A stretch of 64,000 nt of DNA, taken from contig JAFDWH010000013.1 of assembly GCA_018268595.1 (NCBI GenBank), forward strand, positions 62,001 to 126,000. Reading direction: 5' to 3'. The DNA comes from Actinomycetota bacterium. GTDB taxonomy: Bacteria > Actinomycetota > Thermoleophilia > Solirubrobacterales > Solirubrobacteraceae. Below, piece after piece: positions 8,052 through 16,442 of the stretch; the stretch's first letter is position 1, and every line of letters begins with the position of its first letter. The notes beneath the pieces were generated by a model. It was not told where the DNA came from. It saw only the letters and a list, made by a program, of their open reading frames with translations, and made no database searches. The position numbers and the translations under genes were made by a program.

Positions 8052-11000
8052 TCAGCGCCTGCGCGTGCAGCCCTTCACCCGCAGGTGCGGGGTGACGTGC
8101 AGGACCTTTCCGTTCTGCGCGGTGTAGAGCAGATCCGCTCGTGCGCGTCTGCTCGCAGGCGAGCAGAGGTTTCTGAACGCGCCGATCGAGGCCGTCGTCG
8201 GCCCGCCCAGCAGGCGCAGCGTGAACGATCTGATCGGCACGTCCGGCGCCGTCGCGAACGTCGTGCGCAGGAACGTGCTGTCCACGATCGTGATGCGCCC
8301 GATCAGGTCGAAGCTGACCTGGCCGCGCAGCGCCACGAACAGGTCCGGGATCCCGTGCCCGTTCTTGACGAAGTACACGTTGCCCCGGAGCGGGTCGTTC
8401 AGCAGCGGCGTGACCGCCGTCGCCGTGCCCGCCTTGGCGTGCGCGCACTTGCTGATGTCGTGCTCGAACTCCGCCCGCGTACAGGCGTCGTTGATCGTGT
8501 TCAGCCGTGCGTTGATCGTGCCCGGCAGGGTCACCCGAACGGATCTCAGGTTCGCCTGGCCGCGCGCCGGCATCGTCAGCGTCGTGGAGAGGGGCGTGGT
8601 GCGCCCGGCCGCGACATGGCCTCTGCCGCCGACCGTCAGCACCATCCGCGGCTTGAAGCCGAGGTTGGCGCACTCGCCGACCTGGAAGCGCGACGAGACG
8701 GAGGCCGAGGCGGCGAGCGTCGAGACGATCGTCCCGTCGATGCGCTTCACGGCGCAGCTCGTCGGGTTGATGATGAACCCTGGCTTGTTCACGTCCACGC
8801 GGACGTCGCGGACGTCGAGCAGGATCCCTCTGAGGATCGTCGGCAGGCTGTCGCTGACGACCCGCAGCGTCGCGTCGTGTCGCCCGACGAACAGCGCCGA
8901 GCGGACGTTGACGTTGCCGAGGTTGAACGGGCCCGCGATCGCCGGCACGACGATCGAGAGGCCGAACGGCGCCCCCTTGTAGGGGCCGGTCAGGAACGCG
9001 CGGCCGTTCGTGATGTAGAACGGGTTGCTGCCTGAGCCGGCGCCGACCGTCACATCGCCGATCTGCGAGCCGAACGTGCAGATGCCCTCGAGCGCCTCGA
9101 CCGCCCCACAGAGCCTCACTCTGGAGACGTAGCCGGTCAGGCCCTGCGGCGTGTGGACCTGGATGCCCGCGAGGAGCTGGTCCTGGTCCGGGCGCGTGAC
9201 GCGCACGTGCAGCGGCGAGGTCTTACCCGCCACCGGGTTCTCTGTCCCGGCGCTGAACCCGGGGCTGAAGCCGTGGTTCTTGCACGGCGTGCCGTCGGCG
9301 TCGTGCGCGAGTGTGAAGCTCGCGTCCGAGCTCGCGGACGCGCCGCTCCAGCCGATCATGTCTGCATGGACGGTGTAGGTGCCGCATCTGTCAGGCGTCG
9401 TGATCGGCGCCCGCGGCCCGTCATTGAACGTGAGTTGCAGGTCGCTGAACGGCGCCTGCGGGTTGTTGTCGAACGTCGTCGTGATCTGACCGTTGCTCTG
9501 GTTCACGTCAACCTGGCCGGGGAGCTTGATCAGCACACCCTGACCTCTGACGACGATGTAGAGCGCGATCAGCGAGTCGGACGGGTTGTCGAACGGCGTC
9601 GCGAGATACACGTTGCCCTTGAGCGGCGTGTCCAGCAGCGGCGTCTCCAACGTCACGTCGCCGATCTTCGACCCGTCGGGACAGGTCGGCTCCTCCAGCG
9701 TGTGGAGCTTGATCTGCGCCGAGGAGCAACCGGCGAGCCCGGCCGCCGAGGCCGGCGAGACGCGCATGCCCACGGGCAGCGTGACGACGGCCTTTCTGAG
9801 GTCGGACTGGCTGATGATGTCCGGATCCTGCGGCTGCGGGATGCTGAGGTCGAACGCGAAGCCGGTCGGCGATCCCGCCCGCGCTGGCTCGACCGGCGTG
9901 GCTCTGAGCGTCGGGGTGAACGGCTCTCTGTCACAGCCGGTCGTCCCCAGCTCGGGCCCCCAGTGTTCCTGCGCCCGCGGATAGCCGGGCAGGTCATGGC
10001 TCGTGAAGCTCGCCGTGACGGTTCTGCCCGGGTCCTTCCACGAGTCGACGCTGAGCGTCGTCGTGAGACCTCTGCCTGCCTGCGTGCACGACGTGGGGTT
10101 GCGCAGGAACGGCACTCTCGGCGCGCCGCTGGCGCAGGTGGGGCCGGCCGGGGCCGGCACGTACTGGGGGTAGTCCGACGCCCCCTGGCACGCGCGCTCG
10201 GGTGTGTGCGCGGGGTCAGAAGGGAAGCCCCACAAGGTTACGGTGGTGCTCGTGAAGGCAAGCCCCTCGGGCAGCTTCGGCGCCGTGACGGTCACGCCGT
10301 AGTCACTGTCGCTGCGGACGTGCGCTTGCAGCGTTGAGACGACCTGGTAGACGTTGAAGCCGAACTCCGCCGGGACGTCTGGCGGCGTGTTGAGGTTGTA
10401 CAGCGGAATCGGCCCAAGCACGTTCGTGGCGAAATTTCCGTTGAGGTGGATCACCACTGTGCCGACCTGCGACGTCTCCGGACAGTTCTTGTCGGCCAGC
10501 TCGGCGGCGTCGCAGCGCGCAGCCGCCGCCGGGTACCCGACGAAGCCGGGCGGCAGGTTCACCGCAAGCGTCTTCGGCGCTGCGACCGGCCACACGTCGC
10601 CGAGGAGCGGAGTCGGGTTCGTCTCGCTGTTGAAGACGATCGTCGTCGAGGCGCTGTACGGGTGACCGCCCGCCTGCGTTTCAGGCGACCCTGCGGCATC
10701 AGCCGCGACCGCCCCGTCGAACACGTCGACGCCGAACACCGGGGGATCTCTGGTGATGCGAGTGCTCTCGTACGTGGCCACCGGGCTGGCGCCGGCACCC
10801 GAGACGGTGAACTGACTCTCCAGCGTGCCCGACGCGTCGCCCGCGATGTCGGCCACGATGATCGGCTTGACCGGAAAAAAACCGCTTCGGTACTCATTTG
10901 GCACGACGGTGCCCGACAGACTGCACTCGACGTTGTGCGCTCCGACGACGGTAGCAGTCGGATCCGGGCCGTCACCCGTGCAGGTCCAGCCGAAAAACGA

Positions 11001-11309
11001 CGCGTCGAAGGTCCCGAATTGCCCGAAGTCGAGCTTGACCACGCCGGTCGCGGTCACCTGCGCAGGCAGCGACGCTCTGACGACGATCGGGTCACCTCCG
11101 CTGCCATCGGCCTGAGCGTCGCCGATGTTCGACGCCTGGACGTGGTAGTTGAGTGTCCCTCCGGGAGCCGCGCTGGAGTTGGCGTCCACGTTGAGCAGCC
11201 ACTGCGGGCCTGCGAACGCCGGTGCTGCTGGAATGAGCATCAGCACGCACGCCAGCACCAGCGAGCGCACGCTGTGTCGGAGGAGCCGCCGGCCCGGTCG
11301 CTTCCTCAT
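8052..11309 (-). CDS. large secreted repeat protein (DUF11-like N-terminus), copy 1
   Basis: This is a 1,085-residue exported protein of unknown function. A signal peptide (residues 1-33, cleavage after APAFA) leads into a DUF11-like beta domain (SSAAPGGTLNYHVQASNIGD). About four related modules follow, each with a C..S.IG core, a TPLL..LKGNVYL strand pair and a GPRAP or similar turn, and it ends in a basic tail (VKGCTRRR). There is no sorting signal or C-terminal helix, so it is probably released or loosely attached. ATG 11309 was chosen because GGAGAGGAG lies 7 nt upstream and the signal peptide is then normal; ATG 11393, overlapping the upstream stop, is an alternative. It is the second gene of an operon with 13888-11390. 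Confidence 0.82.
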   Translation of the reverse strand: MRKRPGRRLLRHSVRSLVLACVLMLIPAAPAFAGPQWLLNVDANSSAAPGGTLNYHVQASNIGDAQADGSGGDPIVVRASLPAQVTATGVVKLDFGQFGTFDASFFGWTCTGDGPDPTATVVGAHNVECSLSGTVVPNEYRSGFFPVKPIIVADIAGDASGTLESQFTVSGAGASPVATYESTRITRDPPVFGVDVFDGAVAADAAGSPETQAGGHPYSASTTIVFNSETNPTPLLGDVWPVAAPKTLAVNLPPGFVGYPAAAARCDAAELADKNCPETSQVGTVVIHLNGNFATNVLGPIPLYNLNTPPDVPAEFGFNVYQVVSTLQAHVRSDSDYGVTVTAPKLPEGLAFTSTTVTLWGFPSDPAHTPERACQGASDYPQYVPAPAGPTCASGAPRVPFLRNPTSCTQAGRGLTTTLSVDSWKDPGRTVTASFTSHDLPGYPRAQEHWGPELGTTGCDREPFTPTLRATPVEPARAGSPTGFAFDLSIPQPQDPDIISQSDLRKAVVTLPVGMRVSPASAAGLAGCSSAQIKLHTLEEPTCPDGSKIGDVTLETPLLDTPLKGNVYLATPFDNPSDSLIALYIVVRGQGVLIKLPGQVDVNQSNGQITTTFDNNPQAPFSDLQLTFNDGPRAPITTPDRCGTYTVHADMIGWSGASASSDASFTLAHDADGTPCKNHGFSPGFSAGTENPVAGKTSPLHVRVTRPDQDQLLAGIQVHTPQGLTGYVSRVRLCGAVEALEGICTFGSQIGDVTVGAGSGSNPFYITNGRAFLTGPYKGAPFGLSIVVPAIAGPFNLGNVNVRSALFVGRHDATLRVVSDSLPTILRGILLDVRDVRVDVNKPGFIINPTSCAVKRIDGTIVSTLAASASVSSRFQVGECANLGFKPRMVLTVGGRGHVAAGRTTPLSTTLTMPARGQANLRSVRVTLPGTINARLNTINDACTRAEFEHDISKCAHAKAGTATAVTPLLNDPLRGNVYFVKNGHGIPDLFVALRGQVSFDLIGRITIVDSTFLRTTFATAPDVPIRSFTLRLLGGPTTASIGAFRNLCSPASRRARADLLYTAQNGKVLHVTPHLRVKGCTRRR

Positions 11310-11389
11310 GCCATGGCTCCTCTCCATCGCCGCCGCGCCGTTGCCAACAGGGGTGTGACCGGCCATCGGGGTCGTCGCGCTGACCGAGA

Positions 11390-13888
11390 TCATCGGACGC
11401 CCCTTGCGGCCACGGTGTGGGAAGCAGTGCGGCGGTGCCGATGTCTCGCCTTTCTCCGCTTCACGCAGCGAGCCTTGCCGCGCACCCTGCGACGGACCTT
11501 CCCTCTGGCGCACTTCTTGCGTCTCGGCGGCGCTCTCACCCGCTCGTGGACGTTGCCGCTGCCGACGAAGCCGACGCTGCCGCCACTCACGACAGCGGGC
11601 GCCCCGTTCAACGGCCCTTGGCAGGCGCTCCCGCTGCACGGACTGGGCGGGACGGGACCGGGAACGCCGCCTCCGACGCGCGCATCGTAGAGGTCGTACG
11701 AGTCGTCGACATCCCAGCCGACGAGCGGCTCGCGAGTAGCGAAGAAGGCGTCCTTGCCGCTCGCGCTCGCGTCCATGAAGTACGAGTCAGAGGTGCTCTT
11801 GCCGCTCGAGACCAGGCTCACTCTGCCGGTCAGAGAGTCGTACTCGTAAACGTCCCGTCTTGCGTTGACATCTCCGGGGACAAGCGCGTCCCCAGTCGTG
11901 AAGAACACCCAACGTCCATCATCAGAAAGCGCGTGAGGCTGATGCGCGGACCCGAGCACCCCCAGAACGATGCTCACAAACGAATTCGCATCCGACGACG
12001 GCGGCCCATTCGGGTTGCACGATACGCACGCCAAGCTCGCATCATCGGCGTGGTAGACGTAGAGCTCAGTGCAACCAACGGCTCCACCCGCACCGCACCC
12101 CGTGTGGTCATAGCCGGTGAGGCCCGAGCCATTCGTCGCCGAGAACAAAAGCGTCCTGCCGTCAGGCGTCACACGCGAGGGAATGTCGCCCCAAAACTGG
12201 CCGGTCCGGTCACCGACCGGCATGTTTCTGACCCAGTCGGACACGGCGCCGAACGTGAGCGCCCCGACGAATCGGAGCTCACCGTCATGCCAGAGATAGA
12301 TGCCGCGTCTGTCAGAGTCCAGGAGCGGCTTTCCCGGCACCAGCTGGCTGTTGGCCACGAAATAGACGTACGCGCCGTCCTTGCTTGTGCCGATGACGCC
12401 CTCGGCCCGCCCTGGAGCATCGGCAGAGTCCTCGTCGCGATCGATCACGGTCAGATGCCCACCGCCCGCAACCCAGGGCGCAACGCTTGCCCCCGGTGCA
12501 CTGCCCGTCAGTGACGTGCCATCGGCCGTAACCAAAGGCAGATCTCTGCCACCAAGGGCATCCCCGAAGGTCAGGAGGTATGGAGTACTCCCGGCGTCGT
12601 CACCTGGGCCGCCTGTCACGTCGACCGATCCGCCCGCGCCGCCGATCGAGCTAAGGGCGTCGAGCGCTGCGGCGACCTGTGCGGCCGATGCACTCGCGGA
12701 GAGCGGGGCGGTTGTCTGCCCGTCGAACGAGAGCGTGAACGTTCCGCCCGAGGCGCTCACGGTCAGCCGCTGCACCTCGTCGTTCGGCGTCTCGTGCCAC
12801 ATGTACAGGTGAGCGAAACCGAGTGGCGTGTCGTCCGTCATCGCCTGGTCGCTCGTGAAGAAGATCCGTGATCCGTCGGTGCTTGCGCCCTGATACACAG
12901 CGCCCGCCGATCCCCCCCCAGGCGCGGTGCTCTCTGACGCGTTAAGGAGCACGGTCGTGTCGTCAGCCGTCGCTGCCGTGCCGTGCGTGTCACGCTGATA
13001 GATGTTGCTCGCACTCAGATCCACGATCCCACCAGCGGTAGGTGCCGTGAAGTTGACGCGGCTGCCGTCAGCGGAGATCACATTCACCAACGTGTGCTGC
13101 GCAGCCGCGCCCAGGCCAGCGATCGAACTGCCGTCGCCGGGCGGCAGCACGCAGGGAGGTCCCGCTCCTCCGCACGACGTCGCCGCGCCCGGCGGCACCA
13201 GGCCGACAAGCGACACCGCGCCATCATCCGAGCGGTAGAGCTTAATAGCGCCCCCACCATCGCCGGTCAGGTTGAGGGTCGACTCGAAGATGACATGTCT
13301 GAAGTCCGCGGATGCGCCCGCCGCGGACGGATAGTCAGCCGCGCTGGTCAGGGGCGTGCCGGCGCATGCAGGGCAGGCGGTGACGAGCGTCGACGCTCCG
13401 CCACCCGCCGAGCGCAAGCCTCGCCGCACGTAGAGGTTCTCCACGTTCGCCACGTCGGGCGCATCTGTCAATGGCGACCATGCACGGAATATCCCAGTGC
13501 TGAGGTCAGGCGAGAACTCATCGACATACGCCGGCGAGCCGCCGTTCGTGAGCGCAAAGATCGAGAGCGGGTCCTGTCTTGGCGTGATCGCATGCGTCGC
13601 CCACCCGGGGGTGCCGGACTGACCGGTGCGCTGAGCGATGTACTCGGTCTCGATCCCGGTCCCGACCGCATCGCCAAAAGGTGTGAGGGAGATGAACGCG
13701 ATCGCCGACCCATCTGCGGCAGCTCTTGTCCGCTCCACCGTCAGGCCCACGCTCCCGCCTGCCTTGTCCGGCGGCGACACCATCTCGTAGCCGCGCCCGT
13801 CGGCAAGGCCAGCCCCGAAAGCGCTCCCAGCGATACTCATGCAGTAGGCCAAAGCGAGAACACAGCCCGCAACACCCTTTTTCAGCAC
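11390..13888 (-). CDS. secreted TolB-like beta-propeller protein, copy 1
   Basis: This 832-residue exported protein has a signal peptide of about 25 residues and at least seven PD40/WD40-like blades of the form S.DGSRI.FTS (for example SADFRHVIFES, STDGSRIFFTS, SDDGRWVFFTT). A 95-residue insertion between blades (SASGGTFTLSFDGQTTAPL onward) belongs to a separate repeat module seen in actinobacterial extracellular proteins. The C-terminus is highly basic with paired cysteines (KKCARGK, KARCVKRRK). The GTG at 13888 was chosen because AAAGAGGAGAG lies just upstream and it gives a clean signal peptide; ATG 13924 has no ribosome site. It is probably the first gene of an operon with 8052-11309. Confidence 0.8.
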   Translation of the reverse strand: MLKKGVAGCVLALAYCMSIAGSAFGAGLADGRGYEMVSPPDKAGGSVGLTVERTRAAADGSAIAFISLTPFGDAVGTGIETEYIAQRTGQSGTPGWATHAITPRQDPLSIFALTNGGSPAYVDEFSPDLSTGIFRAWSPLTDAPDVANVENLYVRRGLRSAGGGASTLVTACPACAGTPLTSAADYPSAAGASADFRHVIFESTLNLTGDGGGAIKLYRSDDGAVSLVGLVPPGAATSCGGAGPPCVLPPGDGSSIAGLGAAAQHTLVNVISADGSRVNFTAPTAGGIVDLSASNIYQRDTHGTAATADDTTVLLNASESTAPGGGSAGAVYQGASTDGSRIFFTSDQAMTDDTPLGFAHLYMWHETPNDEVQRLTVSASGGTFTLSFDGQTTAPLSASASAAQVAAALDALSSIGGAGGSVDVTGGPGDDAGSTPYLLTFGDALGGRDLPLVTADGTSLTGSAPGASVAPWVAGGGHLTVIDRDEDSADAPGRAEGVIGTSKDGAYVYFVANSQLVPGKPLLDSDRRGIYLWHDGELRFVGALTFGAVSDWVRNMPVGDRTGQFWGDIPSRVTPDGRTLLFSATNGSGLTGYDHTGCGAGGAVGCTELYVYHADDASLACVSCNPNGPPSSDANSFVSIVLGVLGSAHQPHALSDDGRWVFFTTGDALVPGDVNARRDVYEYDSLTGRVSLVSSGKSTSDSYFMDASASGKDAFFATREPLVGWDVDDSYDLYDARVGGGVPGPVPPSPCSGSACQGPLNGAPAVVSGGSVGFVGSGNVHERVRAPPRRKKCARGKVRRRVRGKARCVKRRKARHRHRRTASHTVAARGVR

Positions 13889-13921
13889 ACCGACTCTCCT
13901 CTTTCCGGGTAGCCGCGCCAG

Positions 13922-13949
13922 CATATAGTGGCCGAGCTCGCTTGCGCAA
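13922..13949 (-). promoter_or_regulatory. predicted promoter of the 13888->8052 operon
   Basis: On the minus strand, TTGCGC (13949-13944) and TATATG (13927-13922) are separated by 16 nt and lie about 35 nt before the GTG start, leaving a short leader with a strong AGAGGAGAG ribosome site. Confidence 0.5.
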
Positions 13950-13981
13950 CTCGTCGGTCGCTTCGGCGTCAGCCAATCTCC

Positions 13982-14010
13982 TTGACATCCAGCGCTCTGT
14001 TTTTTAGTCT
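13982..14010 (+). promoter_or_regulatory. predicted promoter TTGACA-N17-TAGTCT for the 14289 gene
   Basis: TTGACA (13982-13987) is followed after 17 nt by TAGTCT (14005-14010). The same arrangement precedes the secreted-protein genes at 22239 and 26184. It would give a leader of about 270 nt. Confidence 0.5.
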
Positions 14011-14288
14011 TTCCCAGGATCTGGGTGTGACGTCCGGGCCGAGCCGCGTCGTGAGCGGCGGCGCATCCGCAGACGCCTGACGGCGAGCCCAGGTTCGCGT
14101 CCAAAGGGCAGCTCGCGTCCAAAGGGCAGCGCCGCACTGGCACTGCAGCCATGCGCCAGCTTTGCCCGCTCGCAAAGGGGGAACCATCGGAGTCCAAACC
14201 GCGCACTCGCGCCCTTGGTGCTTGCCGCGTTTCCGGCCGCTCTCACCGCCGGCAGCACCGCTCCACCAATACAAGGAGCCAGTACACC
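14011..14288 (+). promoter_or_regulatory. long 5' leader of the 14289 gene
   Basis: Together with the two promoters, this fills the 400-bp gap between 13888 and 14289. I see no gene in it. It contains a perfect 18-bp tandem repeat (14095-14130), an AAAGGGGGA element near 14176 that recurs in the other two long leaders, and an AGGAG ribosome site about 10 nt before the ATG. It could be a structured regulatory leader, but I cannot match it to a known riboswitch. Confidence 0.4.
14095..14130. repeat. perfect 18-bp tandem duplication
   Basis: TCGCGTCCAAAGGGCAGC occurs twice head to tail (14095-14112 and 14113-14130) inside the leader of the first four-cysteine secreted protein gene. Confidence 0.9.
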
Positions 14289-14930
14289 ATGCGCTTCATC
14301 CAGAAGCTCGTCGTTGCCGCTCTGGCGGCCACGGCACTCTTCGCAGTCCTCGCAAGCGCTTCTTCAGCGAGGGAATTCGAAACTAGTGAAACGAGGATAA
14401 GAGTCGTCTTCAGGCCACTCATATTCCAGAGCACCGAAGGCGCCGACAGGATAAGCTGCACCGTCACACTCGAAGGCACCTTCCACTACAGGACCATAGC
14501 CAAAGTCGAAAGATCCCTAATCGGCTACATCACAAGGGCAATAGCAGAAACAAACACCTGTGCCTCGTCGCCGGCAGGCATCCAGGCCCGCGTCCTAACC
14601 GAAACACTCCCATGGCACGTCCAGTACAAGGACTTCGCCGGCACCCTACCCGAAGTCAGACCCCGAGTCACGGTGGTCAGGGCCGGGTTCGACCTGATCA
14701 GGGTCCCGATCCTCGGCACCTGCAAGTACATCGCCACCACGAACGGCATAATCGTCGGGCCGGCAGGTGGTGGCATCAATGAAGGCACCAGGGCATCGAG
14801 ACTCATCGCCGAAAACGGCGTCGCGAACCCCAGCATCACACCATTCTGCCCCGAAGGCAGATTTACGAGCAACGCCGAACCAATAACGGTCCTAGGCGGC
14901 ACCACAGCAGTAACCGTCAGACTAATATAA
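14289..14930 (+). CDS. small secreted four-cysteine protein, copy A
   Basis: This 213-residue exported protein has a 27-residue signal peptide (cleavage after SASSA). The mature part has four cysteines (57, 91, 145, 187), placed as if for two disulfides, and ends in VTVRLI. No known family is recognised. Copies B (15063) and C (15801) follow directly and D (22239) is a diverged relative. The mature region has unusual codon use: 15 of 17 arginines are AGG or AGA, and ATA, GAA and ACA are common, unlike surrounding genes. ATG 14289 is preceded by AGGAG; the frame extends upstream to 14151, but that would bury the signal peptide. Confidence 0.82.
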   Translation: MRFIQKLVVAALAATALFAVLASASSAREFETSETRIRVVFRPLIFQSTEGADRISCTVTLEGTFHYRTIAKVERSLIGYITRAIAETNTCASSPAGIQARVLTETLPWHVQYKDFAGTLPEVRPRVTVVRAGFDLIRVPILGTCKYIATTNGIIVGPAGGGINEGTRASRLIAENGVANPSITPFCPEGRFTSNAEPITVLGGTTAVTVRLI

Positions 14931-14942
14931 GCAATTGATCAT

Positions 14943-14973
14943 ACAACGGGGCCGCATCCTGCGGCCCCGTTGT
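14943..14973 (+). terminator. perfect 14-bp hairpin after copy A
   Basis: ACAACGGGGCCGCA and its exact complement flank a 3-nt loop 13 bp after the stop, followed by CTTTC. It may terminate transcription or act as an intercistronic stabiliser, since no promoter is evident before copy B. Confidence 0.65.
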
Positions 14974-15062
14974 CTTTCGGCTCGCACCAGGCGATGCGCT
15001 CCCTGCCGAAGGAGGCACCGCTTCCTTACCGCCGAGCCTGCAACCAGACAGGGGACTGACGA

Positions 15063-15704
15063 ATGCAAGCAGTCAAACACTCTCTTCTCGGGATTCTCGT
15101 AGCCACGGCACTCTTCGCAGTCCTCGCAAGCACCGCTTCAGCGAGGGAATTCGAAGTCAGTGAAACGAGGGCAAGAGTGGTCTACAGGCCACTCATATTC
15201 CAGAGCACCGAAGGCGCCGACAGGATAAGCTGCACCGTCACACTCGAAGGCACCTTCCACTACAGGACCATAGCCAAAGTCGAAAGATCCCTATTCGGCT
15301 ACGTCACAAGGGCCGCAGTCGACACCGCCAACTGCGCATCATCACCCGTAGGCATCCAAGCCCGCGTCCTAACCGAAACACTGCCATGGCACCTCCAGTA
15401 CAAGGACTTCGCCGGCACCCTACCCGAAGTCAGACCCAGAATCACGCTGATCAGGGCCGGATTCGACCTCATCAGGGTCCCGATCCTCGGCACCTGCAAG
15501 TACATCATAACCACGAACGGCATAGTTGTCGGGCCAGGCGGTGGCGGAATCAACGAAGGCACCAGGGCATCAAGAATCATCGCCGAAAACGGCGTCGCGA
15601 GCCCCAGCATCACACCATTCTGCCCCGAAGGCAGATTCACGAGCAACGCCGAACCAATAACGGTCCTAGGCGGCACCACAACAGTAACCGTCAGACTAAT
15701 ATAG
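15063..15704 (+). CDS. small secreted four-cysteine protein, copy B
   Basis: This is the second tandem copy: 213 residues, with a 27-residue signal peptide ending STASA and the same four cysteines and VTVRLI end as copy A. Long stretches of DNA in the region coding for residues about 40-75 are identical to copies A and C, whereas signal peptides differ more, which points to recent duplication or gene conversion. AGGGGA lies 7 nt before the ATG. No clear promoter lies in the 132-bp gap after copy A, so it may depend on read-through. Function unknown; export is inferred from the signal peptide. Confidence 0.82.
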   Translation: MQAVKHSLLGILVATALFAVLASTASAREFEVSETRARVVYRPLIFQSTEGADRISCTVTLEGTFHYRTIAKVERSLFGYVTRAAVDTANCASSPVGIQARVLTETLPWHLQYKDFAGTLPEVRPRITLIRAGFDLIRVPILGTCKYIITTNGIVVGPGGGGINEGTRASRIIAENGVASPSITPFCPEGRFTSNAEPITVLGGTTTVTVRLI

Positions 15705-15715
15705 GCATCGTTGCT

Positions 15716-15744
15716 GGACGGGGCCGCACGATGCGGCCCCGTCC
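15716..15744 (+). terminator. perfect 13-bp hairpin after copy B
   Basis: GGACGGGGCCGCA and its complement flank a CGA loop 12 bp past the stop. The flanking and stem sequence is nearly shared with the hairpin after copy C. Confidence 0.65.
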
Positions 15745-15800
15745 GCCGTTAGCCACGGCCAGAAGCATCACCGAGCAACCAGCAAGGGGAACGGCACACC

Positions 15801-16442
15801 GTGCACACACACAAACACCTCATCACCGCAGCGCTCGCCGCCACCGCACTCCTCGTAGCGCTCGCAACGACCGCGTCGGCGAGGCAGTTCGAAACCAGTG
15901 AAACCAGGATAAGAGTCGTCTTCAGGCCACTCATATTCCAGAGCACCGAAGGCAGCGACAGGATAAGCTGCACCGTCACACTCGAAGGCACCTTCCACTA
16001 CAGGACCATAGCCAAAGTCGAAAGATCCCTAATCGGCTACATCACCAGGGCGGCAATCGACACCGCCAACTGCGCATCATCACCCGCCGGAATCCAGTTA
16101 CGCGTTCTAACTGAAACACTGCCATGGCACGTCCAATACGTTGACTTCAGCGGCACCCTACCCGAAGTCAGACCACGCATCAGGGTGATCAACCTAGGAT
16201 TCGATGAGATCAGGGTCCCGATCCTCGGCACCTGCAAATACTCCGGCAGCCCCAACTATATAGCCGTTGGGCCGGCAGGCAATGGCATCAACGAAGGCAC
16301 CAGGGCCGCCAGACTGATCTCCGAAAACGGAATTGCCATTAGGAGCAGCACGGCATTCTGCCCAGAAATAAGATGGACCAGCGGCGCCGAACCAATCACG
16401 ATACTAGGCGGCACCACAGCAGTCACCGTCAGACTAATATAG
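15801..16442 (+). CDS. small secreted four-cysteine protein, copy C
   Basis: This third tandem copy has 213 residues, starting at a GTG with AAGGGGA upstream. It has a 27-residue signal peptide ending TTASA, four conserved cysteines and the common VTVRLI end. It has diverged more than A and B in the second half (for example KYSGSPNYIAVG, FCPEIRWTSGAEP), but shares the central block of identical DNA. AGG/AGA/ATA codons are again frequent. Its last 9 bp overlap the extended tail of the convergent gene 16434-19772. Function unknown. Confidence 0.82.
   Translation: MHTHKHLITAALAATALLVALATTASARQFETSETRIRVVFRPLIFQSTEGSDRISCTVTLEGTFHYRTIAKVERSLIGYITRAAIDTANCASSPAGIQLRVLTETLPWHVQYVDFSGTLPEVRPRIRVINLGFDEIRVPILGTCKYSGSPNYIAVGPAGNGINEGTRAARLISENGIAIRSSTAFCPEIRWTSGAEPITILGGTTAVTVRLI

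Noticed and set aside
14095-14130. Attachment site or transposon end
   Set aside because: The repeat is a simple 18-bp tandem duplication, without an integrase, transposase or tRNA nearby.
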